Notes: generated from the letters alone by a model not told the origin. A stretch of DNA of 39,201 nt from Cupriavidus sp. 2SB (GCF_005503625.1 NZ_SCMX01000064.1:1-39201), one strand, 5' to 3'; shown: positions 16,552-25,098, numbered from the stretch's first letter. A program made the numbers and translations.

Positions 16552-17562
16552 ATGAACCATCCTCTCCTCTCCGCTCCCTTGTCCGACCGTAGCCGCCGCG
16601 ACGCCCTGCGGCTGCTGGCCGCGCTCGGTCTGGGCTCAGTCCTGCGCCCCGCCAACGCCGCCACATGGCCGTCGCGTCCCATCCGCCTGGTCGTGCCCGC
16701 TTCGGCCGGCAGCGGCCCGGACCTGTTCGCGCGCCCGCTGGCCGAGGTCATCGGCAGGAAACTGGGCCAGTCGTTCGTGATCGACAACAAGCCTGGCGCC
16801 ACGGGCATCATTGGCAACGACATCGTCGCCAAAGCCTCGCCTGACGGCCAGACGCTGCTCTTCACCTATGCGGCCACCGTGGTGATCAACCAGACACTGC
16901 AGCCGAAAATGCCCTATGACGGTTTGCGCGACCTGCTGCCCGTGGCGCAGGTCGGTGCGGGCGGCAACTTCCTGGTGGTGGTGCCGGAGTTTCCGGCACG
17001 CAGTCTCAAGGAGTTTGTCGCGCATGTGCGCGCGCGGCCCGATGTCTATGACTACGCGTCATGGGGAATCGGGTCTGGCGGGCACCTCACCATGGAAGCG
17101 CTGCGGATGCAGAGCGGCATCCGCATCCGGCATGTGCCATACAAGACCGTGCCGCAGATCCTGAACGACATGCAGGGGGGCATCGTCAAGGTGGGATGGG
17201 TCGACACATCGTCGTCGCTGCCGTTGATCCGTGCCGGCAAGCTGCGCGCGCTGGCCATCAGCGGCACGCGCCGCGGATCGGCCACGCCCGACGTGCCCAC
17301 CATGACGGAGCAAGGCTATCCGTTCGATACCAATAGCTGGTATGGCCTCTTCGCACCGGCCGGGACGCCCGATGCCATCGTCCGTCGACTCAACGCGGAA
17401 GTGAACCTCGCGCTGGCCAGCGCGGACATGCGCGAGCGATTCGTGCAGATGAACATGGCGGACCCGCCCATCAAGACGCCTGAGGCATTCGCGCAAACCG
17501 TACGCGATGACGTGGCGGCGTGGGGCAACGTGATTCGCACCAACCACATCACCGTCGACTGA
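16552..17562 (+). CDS. Bug-type TTT substrate-binding protein
   Basis: A 336-residue Bug receptor. The N-terminus (SRRDALRLLAALGLGSVLRPANA) carries two arginines before the hydrophobic core, so export could be by Tat or Sec. Family motifs: WPSRPIRLVVPASAGSGPDLFAR, FVIDNKPGATGIIGNDIVAKASPDGQTLLF, IRHVPYKTVPQILNDMQGG, DVPTMTEQGYPF. It starts seven bases after the MBL-fold stop, so the two are cotranscribed. It closely resembles the Bug protein at 8536-9534 in motif wording (SWGIGSGGHLTME versus SWGVGSGGHLAME), which suggests the two LysR-flanking arms handle related ligands. No TctA/TctB-like membrane subunits are present. Ligand unknown. Confidence 0.92.
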   Translation: MNHPLLSAPLSDRSRRDALRLLAALGLGSVLRPANAATWPSRPIRLVVPASAGSGPDLFARPLAEVIGRKLGQSFVIDNKPGATGIIGNDIVAKASPDGQTLLFTYAATVVINQTLQPKMPYDGLRDLLPVAQVGAGGNFLVVVPEFPARSLKEFVAHVRARPDVYDYASWGIGSGGHLTMEALRMQSGIRIRHVPYKTVPQILNDMQGGIVKVGWVDTSSSLPLIRAGKLRALAISGTRRGSATPDVPTMTEQGYPFDTNSWYGLFAPAGTPDAIVRRLNAEVNLALASADMRERFVQMNMADPPIKTPEAFAQTVRDDVAAWGNVIRTNHITVD

Positions 17563-17580
17563 ACACAACATCGAGCAGTT

Positions 17581-17609
17581 GGAGCAAATTCGGAGCAAAT
17601 TCGGAGCAA
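17581..17609 (+). repeat. 11-bp tandem repeat carrying triplicated Shine-Dalgarno cores
   Basis: GGAGCAAATTC occurs twice in tandem (17581-17591, 17592-17602), followed by a third partial copy GGAGCAA (17603-17609). Each unit begins with GGAG. Only the third is at a good distance from the DUF1254 start (eight bases between GGAG and ATG); the other two are 11 and 22 bases farther upstream. Confidence 0.85.
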
Positions 17610-17614
17610 TCGGC

Positions 17615-18913
17615 ATGAGCACAGACCACGCAACACTGGATCAACGCATCCGCGACGCCTTTATCTACACCTTTCCGCTGCACGACCTGGCGCGCACGGG
17701 CTGGCGCTTTACCCAGACCGACCCCGCGCATGGCAAGCCCGCCAACCAGTTGCACCACAACCGGCACCTGCTGGACGACCGTGCCCGACAGGTGACGATG
17801 CCGAACAACGACACGCTGTACTCCCTGGCGTGGCTCGACCTGTCCGGCGGCCCCGCCGCGCTGGAAATGCCCGACATGGGAAGCCGTTACTACAGCGTGG
17901 CGCTGATGGACGCCTTCACCAACAACTTCGCCTGCCTGGGACCGCGCACCAACGGTGCCGGCGCCCATGTGTTCGTCATCGCCGGACCGAACCATCACGT
18001 CAGCGCGCAGGCGGATCTGCCGGACGGCGCCGTATTGGTTCGCGCCCCGTGCAATGACGTCTGGATGCTGGCGCGCGTGCTGGTCGATGGGCCGGACGAC
18101 CTGCCGGCGGTGCATGCAATGCAGGATCAGATGCGCCTCCGCACGAGCAACGTACCGCCCGCGCCCTTCGCGGCCACACCCGACGAGACCCGCCCCGACA
18201 CCTACCTGAGGCTCGTCAACGAGGCACTGGCGCGCAACGGCGTGCCGACGCATGAACAGGAAATGGTAGACGGGTTCGCCGACCTCGGTGTCCGCGCCGG
18301 CGAGCCAGGCGCGTGGGATACGCTTCCCGAGCCGACCCGTGACGCATGGCAGCGGCTATGGCCGACCCTGCGCCATGATCTGGAGCATCCGCCCAAGGGG
18401 AGCATCCGACGGCATGGGCCGCGCGGGTCGTGGTTCAGCGGACTGGACCACATCGGCAACTTTGGTGCCGACTATGTGTATCGCGCCTATATCGCGCTGG
18501 TCGGACTCGGTGCACTGGAGCGTCAGGAAGCCATCTACGCGAGCGCCCTGACCGACGGCGCCGGCCAGACGCTGGATGGTGCCCATCGCTACCGGCTGCG
18601 TGTGCCGGCGCAGATGCCCGTCAATGCGTTCTGGTCGCTGTCGATGTACGAGTTCGAGCCCGATGGCCGCCGCTTCTTCACCGCGAATCCAATCCAGCGG
18701 TATGCGATCGGCGACCGTACACCGGGTCTGGTACGCAATGCCGATGGCTCGCTCGATCTACACATCCAGTGCGATGAGCCCGGCGAGGGCAGCGCAAACT
18801 GGCTACCCGCGCCGAAGGGCCGGTTTGCGCTGGCGCTGCGCTATTACCATCCGCAGGCGGAACTGATCGAGCACCGATTCGTCATGCCGGATACCGAGCG
18901 ACTCTCGGCATAG
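17615..18913 (+). CDS. DUF1254/DUF1214 domain protein
   Basis: A 432-residue protein with an N-terminal DUF1254 domain (DAFIYTFPLHDLARTGWRF; VTMPNNDTLYSLAWLDLSGGP; YYSVALMDAFTNNFACLG) and a C-terminal DUF1214 domain (YRLRVPAQMPVNAFWSLSMYEFEPDGRRFF; ending NWLPAPKGRFALALRYYHP). No signal peptide is evident, so it looks cytoplasmic, unlike many exported members of the family. The family has no agreed biochemical function. ATG 17615 is chosen for its GGAG at the right distance; an upstream in-frame ATG at 17579 would translate the tandem repeat. It is the last gene of the MBL-fold/Bug series and convergent with the next Bug gene. Confidence 0.85.
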   Translation: MSTDHATLDQRIRDAFIYTFPLHDLARTGWRFTQTDPAHGKPANQLHHNRHLLDDRARQVTMPNNDTLYSLAWLDLSGGPAALEMPDMGSRYYSVALMDAFTNNFACLGPRTNGAGAHVFVIAGPNHHVSAQADLPDGAVLVRAPCNDVWMLARVLVDGPDDLPAVHAMQDQMRLRTSNVPPAPFAATPDETRPDTYLRLVNEALARNGVPTHEQEMVDGFADLGVRAGEPGAWDTLPEPTRDAWQRLWPTLRHDLEHPPKGSIRRHGPRGSWFSGLDHIGNFGADYVYRAYIALVGLGALERQEAIYASALTDGAGQTLDGAHRYRLRVPAQMPVNAFWSLSMYEFEPDGRRFFTANPIQRYAIGDRTPGLVRNADGSLDLHIQCDEPGEGSANWLPAPKGRFALALRYYHPQAELIEHRFVMPDTERLSA

Positions 18914-18919
18914 GCCCGG

Positions 18920-18952
18920 GCATCGCGGCCTGCGCGTGGCAGGCCGCGATGC
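18920..18952. terminator. Bidirectional terminator between convergent genes
   Basis: A perfect 14-bp stem (GCATCGCGGCCTGC, five-base loop, its complement) sits in the 40-base gap between the DUF1254 stop and the convergent Bug stop. There is no long T run on either side. Position and symmetry support a shared terminator or RNA-stabilising hairpin serving both operons. Confidence 0.7.
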
Positions 18953-18953
18953 C

Positions 18954-19955
18954 TCAGTTCAGCGGAAAGCGTTTCGCCAGCGCCGTGAAGCGTTCGTCTT
19001 CCTTGCGAACCTGCGCGGCGAATTCCTCCGGGGTATTCACGAGCGGCTCGGCGCCCGCCGAGGCAATCGCCTTCTGCAGCTCGGGATGTCGCATGGCCTC
19101 GCGCACGGCAGCGTAGATGCTCTGCGTGACCGCCGGCGGGGTGCCCTTCGGCGCGAAGAGGCCGAACCATGTGGTGTAGGCGTACTGGGGCATGCCGGTC
19201 TCCACTACCGTGCGGACATCGGGCGCGGCGCCGAAGCGGTGATTCCCCTGATTCGCCACGATCTTCAGCGTGCCGGCCTTCTGGTGCGGGAGGGCCGAAG
19301 CCACGCCGGTCACGGCAAAGTTCACGTTGTTAGCGATCATGTCCGTGATGATGGCGGCCGTGCCCTTGTAGTTCACCACGATGAGGTTGGGCAGCGCTTC
19401 AGCCTTCAACTGCTGGCCGAACAGCTTGGCCACGTTCTCGCCGGTGCCCATCGAGCATGGCGTGGACACCGTCTTGCAATACTGGATCAGCTCCGGCAGC
19501 GACGTCGCCGGGAACTTGCCGTTTGCCACGATAACGCCGGGCGATTGCGCGATGTTGGTGATGGGCACCAGCGTAGCTAGCGGGTCCGTGCCGGTGAACG
19601 AAGGTGCATGTTTGGTTAGCACGATGGCAGGCGTCTGCAGCAGCAACGTGTAGCCGTCAGGCTTCGCCTCGGCCACCTTGCGCGTGCCGATCAGGCCATC
19701 GGCGCCGGGCAGGTTCGACACCAGCACGGGCTGGCCCCACTGCTCCCCGAGCAGCTTGGCCGTGGCGCGCGCGGAGGCATCCGTGCCGCCGCCTGGTACA
19801 TACGGTACGACGATCGTCACGGGACGATCGGGCTTCCACTCCGCTTGCGCCAGTGCACTTGCAGGCGCTGCCAGCGCTGCGGCGGACAGCGCCGTGGCCA
19901 GAAGGTGTGTGCCGCGCGGAGTCCGGCGGCATTCAATGTTGTGGATCATCGGCAT
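18954..19955 (-). CDS. Bug-type TTT substrate-binding protein
   Basis: A 333-residue Bug receptor with a signal peptide ending near ASALAQA (about residue 37). Motifs include DRPVTIVVPYVPGGGTDASARATAKLLG, VLVSNLPGADGLIGTRKVAEAKPDGYTLLL, VVNYKGTAAIITDMIAN and WFGLFAPKGTPPAV. It diverges more from the other four receptors in the window than they do from each other; for instance NLPGADGL replaces the usual N-R/K-PGA-N/T-G. The start at 19955 has GGAGGAGACCAAC. It is the last gene of the minus-strand LeuCD/lyase group and follows the lyase by 56 bases. Ligand unknown, probably a di- or hydroxy-carboxylate given the enzymes beside it. Confidence 0.9.
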   Translation of the reverse strand: MPMIHNIECRRTPRGTHLLATALSAAALAAPASALAQAEWKPDRPVTIVVPYVPGGGTDASARATAKLLGEQWGQPVLVSNLPGADGLIGTRKVAEAKPDGYTLLLQTPAIVLTKHAPSFTGTDPLATLVPITNIAQSPGVIVANGKFPATSLPELIQYCKTVSTPCSMGTGENVAKLFGQQLKAEALPNLIVVNYKGTAAIITDMIANNVNFAVTGVASALPHQKAGTLKIVANQGNHRFGAAPDVRTVVETGMPQYAYTTWFGLFAPKGTPPAVTQSIYAAVREAMRHPELQKAIASAGAEPLVNTPEEFAAQVRKEDERFTALAKRFPLN

Positions 19956-20011
19956 GTTGGTCTCCTCCAGTCGATCTCTTATGGTCGTATGGTTTTTTGG
20001 ACGTCGCGGTA

Positions 20012-20875
20012 TCAGCGCGCCCAGCGTTTCTCGAAGTCCCAGACTTCCTCGAAGCCGATCAGGCGACAGAACTCGTTGAAGTCGGCCATGGGGATGTCCG
20101 GCGAAAGACTGGTGCCGGCTTCCTTGAGATGGCGCAGCGATGCCTCCATCGCGGCAGCCGCCACCAGGCTCGTCATGGCCGGGAAGATCGCCAGCGAGAA
20201 ACCGATTTCCTTGAGCACATGCGCCGGCAGGATGGGCGTCTTGCCGCCATCGGCCATGTTGGCCATCATCGGCAGGTCGAACGCCTCGCAGGCGCGCCGC
20301 ATCTCTTCCTCCGACTGCGGCGCCTCGAAGAACAGGATGTCGGCGCCCGCCTTGGCATAGGCTTCCATGCGCCGCATGGCGTCATACACGCCCAGGCTGG
20401 CGCGTGCGTCCGTGCGGGCGATGATGAGGAAGTTCTCCTTGTCCTGACGCGCTTCCGACGCAACCTTGATCTTCTCGACCATGTCCTCCACCGGCACGCA
20501 GCGCTTGAAGGGGGTGTGGCCGCATTTCTTCGGAAACTCCTGGTCTTCGATCTGGATGGCGGTGACACCGGCCTCTTCATACCCGCGCACCGTGTGGTGC
20601 ACGTTGAGCAGCCCGCCATAGCCGGTGTCCGCATCGGCAATCAGCGCGGCCTTCGAGGTGCGCGTGATCGTGCGCATGCGGTCCACCATCTGGGTGTAGG
20701 TGGCAATGCCAGCATCGGGCAGGCCCAGGCTGGAGGCGGTGAGCCAGTAGCCCGAGCCATAGATGACGTCGAAGCCCACCTTGGTGGTCATGACGGTGGC
20801 GATCATGTCCTGCACGCCGGGGATGACGATAAATTCACCGGCGGCAAGTTTCTGTCGAAGGATGGGATTGGCCAT
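20012..20875 (-). CDS. Isocitrate lyase/PEP mutase family lyase
   Basis: A 287-residue (beta/alpha)8 enzyme of the isocitrate lyase/phosphoenolpyruvate mutase superfamily. The metal/substrate segment is DADTGYGG (81-88), and the gating-loop motif EDQEFPKKCGH includes the catalytic Cys118. The KKCGH form is found in true lyases (methylisocitrate, 2,3-dimethylmalate, isocitrate) rather than PEP mutases. These enzymes cleave a C-C bond of a 2-hydroxy-dicarboxylate or tricarboxylate to a 2-oxoacid plus a second carboxylate. LeuD- and LeuC-like genes lie immediately upstream in the same operon, a combination comparable to dimethylmalate dehydratase plus dimethylmalate lyase in nicotinate fermentation. 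The exact substrate cannot be read from sequence. A second paralogue is at 27407-28291. Confidence 0.88.
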   Translation of the reverse strand: MANPILRQKLAAGEFIVIPGVQDMIATVMTTKVGFDVIYGSGYWLTASSLGLPDAGIATYTQMVDRMRTITRTSKAALIADADTGYGGLLNVHHTVRGYEEAGVTAIQIEDQEFPKKCGHTPFKRCVPVEDMVEKIKVASEARQDKENFLIIARTDARASLGVYDAMRRMEAYAKAGADILFFEAPQSEEEMRRACEAFDLPMMANMADGGKTPILPAHVLKEIGFSLAIFPAMTSLVAAAAMEASLRHLKEAGTSLSPDIPMADFNEFCRLIGFEEVWDFEKRWAR

Positions 20876-20921
20876 GACGGTTCCTTAAAGCAAGACAGCA
20901 ATCAATCGGAAAAAAGTGGGG

Positions 20922-21527
20922 TCAGTCCATCGACGCCAGCCACGGCTGGTCGCGCTGCACGCGGGCCTCGTACTCGCGCAGTGCCGCGTCGTGGCGTAGC
21001 GTGCGGTCTACCTCGTCCTCGGCGGAGAGCAGTTGTTCCGCGTGCCCATCGGCCAGCGTCACGCCGATGACACTGCCATCTGGCAACTGGAGGCTGCGGT
21101 CGGCCACTGTCAGATGCAGCGGCGCGTCGGGCGCAGCGGCCAGCGCTGCCAACAGCCGCGCATGATTGGCGGGTGTCACGGTGGCGGCCACCACGCCGTT
21201 CTTCACGCAGTTGTTGCGGAAGATGTCGCCGAAGGACAGCGCTACCACGGCCTGCACGCCGTAGTCCGCCAGGGCCCAGACCGCATGCTCGCGCGAGGAC
21301 CCGCAGCCGAAGTTCTGCAGGGCCACCAGCAGGCGCGGCGGCGAGGACGCCTTCATGAACGCCACCTCGGAGCGGCCTTCCGCGAGCCAGTCCGCGAACA
21401 GGTGCGCACCCATGCCCGTGCGTTGCACCAGCCGCAGAAAGCGTCCCGGAAAAATCGCATCGGTATCGATGTCGTCGCGCTGCATGACCGCCGCGCGGCC
21501 TGCCACTTCTGCAATCACGGCTTTCAT
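20922..21527 (-). CDS. leuD: LeuD-like small subunit of an isopropylmalate-type (de)hydratase
   Basis: A 201-residue swivelling-domain subunit, the same length as E. coli LeuD. Motifs: DDIDTDAIFPGRFL (18-31), TGMGAHLFADW and LLVALQNFGCGSSREHAVWALADYGV (67-92), the last being the substrate-recognition segment. The start at 21527 overlaps the leuC-like stop by four bases (ATGA), so the subunits are translationally coupled. The complex hydrates or dehydrates 2- or 3-alkylmalates. No leuB or other leucine-biosynthesis gene is nearby. A lyase, a beta-hydroxyacid dehydrogenase and two uptake receptors surround it instead, so I infer a catabolic paralogue, with citramalate/methylmalate-type substrates as one possibility. 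Confidence 0.87.
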   Translation of the reverse strand: MKAVIAEVAGRAAVMQRDDIDTDAIFPGRFLRLVQRTGMGAHLFADWLAEGRSEVAFMKASSPPRLLVALQNFGCGSSREHAVWALADYGVQAVVALSFGDIFRNNCVKNGVVAATVTPANHARLLAALAAAPDAPLHLTVADRSLQLPDGSVIGVTLADGHAEQLLSAEDEVDRTLRHDAALREYEARVQRDQPWLASMD

Positions 21528-22927
21528 GCGAGGTACTCCCGGGGATCGGTCAGGCGCCCTTGCAGGGCGGACGCCGCAACGGCGGCCGGGCTCATCAGGT
21601 GGGTACGCCCCCCCTGCCCCTGCCGATTCTCGAAATTGCGGTTGGAGGTGGACGCGCAGCGCTCCTTTGGCGCCAGGCTGTCGCCGTTCATGCCGATGCA
21701 CATCGAGCAGCCCGCCTCGCGCCATTCGAATCCTGCATCGACGAAGACTTGCGCCAGACCCTCTGCCTCGGCCGCGCGCTTGACGCTGCCCGATCCGGGC
21801 ACCACCAGCGCCCGCACGCCCGACGCCACGCGGCGTCCACGCACAACGTCGGCGGCGGCGCGCAGGTCTTCCAGGCGGCCGTTGGTGCAGGAGCCGATGA
21901 AGGCTGTGTCGATCGCCACCGACGACAGCGCCTGCCCGATCTCCAGGCCCATGTAGGCCAGGTTCTCTTCCAGCCGGCCGCGCTCGGCGGGGTCGTCCAG
22001 CCCCGCACCATCGCCCACCCTGCCGGAGATGGCGGCGCTATCGGCCGGCGTGGTGCCCCAGGTCACGAGCGGCGCCACGGTGGACGCATCGAACGCGACG
22101 CTGCGGTCGTAGTCGGCCGGGTCATCGGTGCGCAAGGTGCGCCAGGCCTCCACCGCCTGCTCGAAATGTTCGCGCGCCGCACCTTGCACGCGCTCACGCA
22201 AGTATTCGCGCGTGGTGGCGTCCGGGGCGATCAGGCCGAAGCGTGAACCCGCCTCGATGGTCATGTTGCAAAGGGTCATCCGTGCTTCCATTGACAACCC
22301 CTGCACCGTCGGACCCAGATACTCGACGCCAAACCCGTTGCCGCCGCTGGTGCCGATGTGGTGGATGATGGCCAGCGCCAGATCCTTGGCGTAGACGCCC
22401 CGGGCCAGCGCGCCCGAGATGGCGATGCCCATCGTGCGAGGCTTGCGCATCCACAGGCTCTGCGTGCTCATGACGTGCGCCACTTCCGAGGTGCCGATGC
22501 CCCACGCCAGCGCACCCATGGCACCCAGCGTGGCGCTGTGCGAATCCCCGCAGACCACGGTGCTGCCGGGCAGCACATAGCCAAGCTCGGGCGCGATGAC
22601 GTGGACGATGCCCTGCAGCGGGTGATCCAGGTCGAACAGTCGCATCCCGGTGGCCTGGGTATTGCGCCGCAACGTGGCAATCTGCTCGCGGCTTTCCGCA
22701 TTGGGGATATTTGTCAGCCGGTCAGCCGTAGTGGGAACGTTGTGATCCTGAACCGCGATATGGCGTGGCGACGAGCGCAGCGTGTGGCCGGATTCGGCCA
22801 TGCTGGCAAACGCCTGCGGGCTCGAGACTTCCTGCACGAGGTGCCGGTCGATATAGACCAGATCCTCGCCAGCGTCGTTGTGGGCGACCGCGTGGGCCGC
22901 CCAGATCTTGTCGAATAGCGTTGTCAT
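21524..22927 (-). CDS. leuC: LeuC-like large subunit of an isopropylmalate-type (de)hydratase ([4Fe-4S])
   Basis: A 467-residue aconitase-superfamily protein, almost the length of E. coli LeuC. N-terminal YIDRHLVQEVSSPQAF and VVCGDSHSATLGAMGALAWGIGTSEV are highly conserved. The three iron-sulfur cluster cysteines are present: Cys347 (IGSCTNGR), Cys407 and Cys410 (GCSMCIGMN). The ending GERCASTSNRNFE-like (KERCASTSNRNFENRQGQGGRTHL) matches the LeuC consensus. It pairs with the overlapping LeuD-like subunit. It is clearly a functional enzyme by motif content. Naming it leuC is a family-level statement; the catabolic neighbours suggest a second copy with another alkylmalate substrate. Confidence 0.9.
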   Translation of the reverse strand: MTTLFDKIWAAHAVAHNDAGEDLVYIDRHLVQEVSSPQAFASMAESGHTLRSSPRHIAVQDHNVPTTADRLTNIPNAESREQIATLRRNTQATGMRLFDLDHPLQGIVHVIAPELGYVLPGSTVVCGDSHSATLGAMGALAWGIGTSEVAHVMSTQSLWMRKPRTMGIAISGALARGVYAKDLALAIIHHIGTSGGNGFGVEYLGPTVQGLSMEARMTLCNMTIEAGSRFGLIAPDATTREYLRERVQGAAREHFEQAVEAWRTLRTDDPADYDRSVAFDASTVAPLVTWGTTPADSAAISGRVGDGAGLDDPAERGRLEENLAYMGLEIGQALSSVAIDTAFIGSCTNGRLEDLRAAADVVRGRRVASGVRALVVPGSGSVKRAAEAEGLAQVFVDAGFEWREAGCSMCIGMNGDSLAPKERCASTSNRNFENRQGQGGRTHLMSPAAVAASALQGRLTDPREYLA

Positions 22928-22966
22928 GATGTGAGGGTGTCCTGCGTCAGACTCAATCCAGCTTGC

Positions 22967-23962
22967 TCAGTCCAGCTTGATCTGGGCGGCCTTGACGATG
23001 ACCTTGTTCTTGGCCAGATCGCGCACGATCTCGCGTCCGTACGCGTCGGGCGTGCCCGGCGTGGCGACGATCCCCAGGGATGACAGCCGCTCGCGCATGG
23101 CCGGGTCGTTCAGCACCTTCTGCAGCGCGACGCTGAGTTTGTCGATGATGGGCTTGGGCGTGCCGGTGGGCGCCATCAGGCCGACCCACGAATTGATCTC
23201 GAAGTCTTTCATGCCGGCTTCGATCAGCGTCGGCACGTTCGGCAGCGACGGCGCGCGCTCGCGCGAGGTCACGGCCACCGCATCGACCTGCCCGCTCTTG
23301 ATGAACGGCATGGCGCCGGTCACCGCCGCAAACGTCACGGGCAACGTGCCGCCTACCACGTCAAGCAGGGCCTGCCCGCCACCCTTGTACGGCACGTGGG
23401 TCATCGGCATCCCGGTGCGCTGGTGAAACATTTCACCGGCAAGGTGGGTCGTGCTGCCGTTGCCCGCGCTGCCGTAGGACACGCCTCCCGGCACGGTCTT
23501 GGCGTACTTCTGCAGGTCCGCCACGTTCTTGATGCCCAGCATCGGGTTGGCGGCGATGAGCAGCAGCGCATCCCCAATCTTGCCGATGGGCACGAAATCC
23601 TTGACCGGATCGAACGGCACCTTGGCATACACGTTGGGATTGATCACCAGCGTGCCGTCGTAACCGAGCAGCAGCGTGTAGCCATCGGGCTCTGCTTTGG
23701 CCACCATCTGCGTGCCGATATTGCCGCCGGCCCCGGGCTTGTTGTCCACCACGATCTGCTGGCCCAGCTCCTGGCCGAGCTTCTCGGCGACGATGCGGGC
23801 ACTGGTATCGGTCACGCCCGCGTTGGCGAACGGCACCACCAGCCGGATCGGCTTGGTCGGATAGGCGTTCTGCGCGTAGGCGGCGGAGGTGCCGAAGGCG
23901 GTCAGGGCCAGGGCCATGCCAAGCAGGCGACGGCGCGTGAGTTGGGGGGAACGTTGTTGCAT
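22967..23962 (-). CDS. Bug-type TTT substrate-binding protein
   Basis: A 331-residue Bug receptor. The signal region contains RRRLLGMALALTAFGTSAAYAQ, a twin-arginine-like stretch before the hydrophobic core. Motifs: YPTKPIRLVVPFANAGVTDTSAR, IVVDNKPGAGGNIGTQMVAKAEPDGYTLLLGYDGTLVINP, MTHVPYKGGGQALLDVVGG, NVPTLIEAGMKDFEINSWVGL. I take ATG 23962; the Met 12 codons upstream only adds a charged prefix. It lies between the lambda-crystallin-type dehydrogenase and leuC, 39 bases before the latter. The two Bug genes in this operon (this one and 18954-19955) are not close copies of each other. Ligand unknown. Confidence 0.92.
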   Translation of the reverse strand: MQQRSPQLTRRRLLGMALALTAFGTSAAYAQNAYPTKPIRLVVPFANAGVTDTSARIVAEKLGQELGQQIVVDNKPGAGGNIGTQMVAKAEPDGYTLLLGYDGTLVINPNVYAKVPFDPVKDFVPIGKIGDALLLIAANPMLGIKNVADLQKYAKTVPGGVSYGSAGNGSTTHLAGEMFHQRTGMPMTHVPYKGGGQALLDVVGGTLPVTFAAVTGAMPFIKSGQVDAVAVTSRERAPSLPNVPTLIEAGMKDFEINSWVGLMAPTGTPKPIIDKLSVALQKVLNDPAMRERLSSLGIVATPGTPDAYGREIVRDLAKNKVIVKAAQIKLD

Positions 23963-24055
23963 GATGAGGCGTCTCCGGTCTTGTAAAGGGGAAGGCATCT
24001 GCGTGCCTTTCTTGCGATGTCGATATGGGTGTCGATGTCGTTGGCGTTGCGGCGT

Positions 24056-25030
24056 TCAGCCCGGCGGCGTGGCAGCACGTCGCGTGGCGGCAATCGCCAT
24101 GAGGCGTTCATCGCGCCACGCGCGCCGCGTTTCGAGATCGGTCTGCGAGAGATGCTGGCGACGATCCGTTTCCACCTGTCCGATCAGCGCGGCATCCCAC
24201 GGCGTGTCGTGCTGCCGCGATTGCGCAATGCGCTGGTACAGCGGTCCGAGCCGCACGGCGTAGTCGGCCACGCCACCCGGCGCGTTGAGGTCGATGGTCT
24301 CGAAGGGACCCATGAAGGACCAGCGCCAGCCGAGTCCGTCGCGCACCGTCTTGTCGATGTCTTCGCAACTCGCCACGCCTTCCTGCACCAGCGCCCAGGC
24401 TTCGCGCAGCAGCACGGCCTGCAAACGGTTCAGGACGAACCCTTCCACCTCCTTGCGTACATGGACCACGGTCTGGCCTACCGCGCGCATCCATGCGTCA
24501 GCGAAATCCACGGTCTGCGCGGCCGTTTCCGGCGACGGCACCAGTTCGACGACCGGCACGAGATACGGCGGATTGACCGGATGGACGATCAGCACGCGTG
24601 GCGACATCGACAGGCCCAGCGCGAATGCCGATCCCGGAATGCCCGATGTGGAACTGCCCACCACCGTATCGGGTGCGACCAGCGCATCGAGATCCACCAT
24701 CAACTGGCGTTTCACATCCACGCGTTCGAGCACGGATTCCTGCACGTAGATCGCGCCGTCCACAGCTTCGGCCAGTGTGGCGACGGGGGCGATGCGGGCC
24801 AGCACGTCAGCCGGCGCCTCGTCGATCAACCCGTGTTGGCGCAGGCCATCGAGTTGCGTTGCAATCAACGGCACCGCGCGGCGGGTGATGTCGGGATTGG
24901 CGTCGAACATCTTCACGCGCAGCCCGGCACGGGCGAACACGATGGCCCAGCCCGCGCCCACCAGGCCGGCGCCGACGATGGCGACATGGCGTCCGCCAGA
25001 GAGTGCGTGTACATCGAAGGAATCGGTCAT
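24056..25030 (-). CDS. 3-hydroxyacid dehydrogenase, lambda-crystallin/L-gulonate 3-dehydrogenase type
   Basis: A 324-residue NAD-dependent dehydrogenase of the 3-hydroxyacyl-CoA dehydrogenase fold. The Rossmann motif GAGLVG is at 20-25. The catalytic His is His150 in IVHPVNPPYLVPVVELV. The C-terminal domain has EVEGFVLNRLQAVLLREAWALVQEG and GLGWRWSFMGPFETIDLNAPGG. These details match CRYL1 (L-gulonate 3-dehydrogenase) better than fatty-acid enzymes or carnitine dehydrogenase, so a free hydroxyacid rather than a CoA ester is the likelier substrate. The start at 25030 has AGGA upstream. It is the first gene of its operon, 28 bases downstream of the twin LacI-type operators, which indicates repression by the LacI protein encoded at 30375-31430. 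Confidence 0.87.
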   Translation of the reverse strand: MTDSFDVHALSGGRHVAIVGAGLVGAGWAIVFARAGLRVKMFDANPDITRRAVPLIATQLDGLRQHGLIDEAPADVLARIAPVATLAEAVDGAIYVQESVLERVDVKRQLMVDLDALVAPDTVVGSSTSGIPGSAFALGLSMSPRVLIVHPVNPPYLVPVVELVPSPETAAQTVDFADAWMRAVGQTVVHVRKEVEGFVLNRLQAVLLREAWALVQEGVASCEDIDKTVRDGLGWRWSFMGPFETIDLNAPGGVADYAVRLGPLYQRIAQSRQHDTPWDAALIGQVETDRRQHLSQTDLETRRAWRDERLMAIAATRRAATPPG

Positions 25031-25058
25031 TTCGTCCTGCTTTTTTGGGGGTGGGTGA

Positions 25059-25098
25059 TGCATACGTATGCAGGCTAACTTTCATGCATTCGTATGCA
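25059..25098 (-). promoter_or_regulatory. Twin LacI-type operators over the dehydrogenase promoter (block A)
   Basis: A perfect palindrome TGCATACGTATGCA (25059-25072) and a near-perfect one TGCATTCGTATGCA (25085-25098) are spaced 26 bp start to start. They belong to a block (25059-25114) that recurs at 33544-33599 with four mismatches in 56 bases. Read on the minus strand, TTGCAT (25094-25099), a 16-base spacer and TAGCCT (25072-25077) could be the -35 and -10. In that case one operator covers the -35 and the other the start site, the usual geometry of LacI-family repression. Promoter assignment is tentative; the palindromes are certain. Confidence 0.75.
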
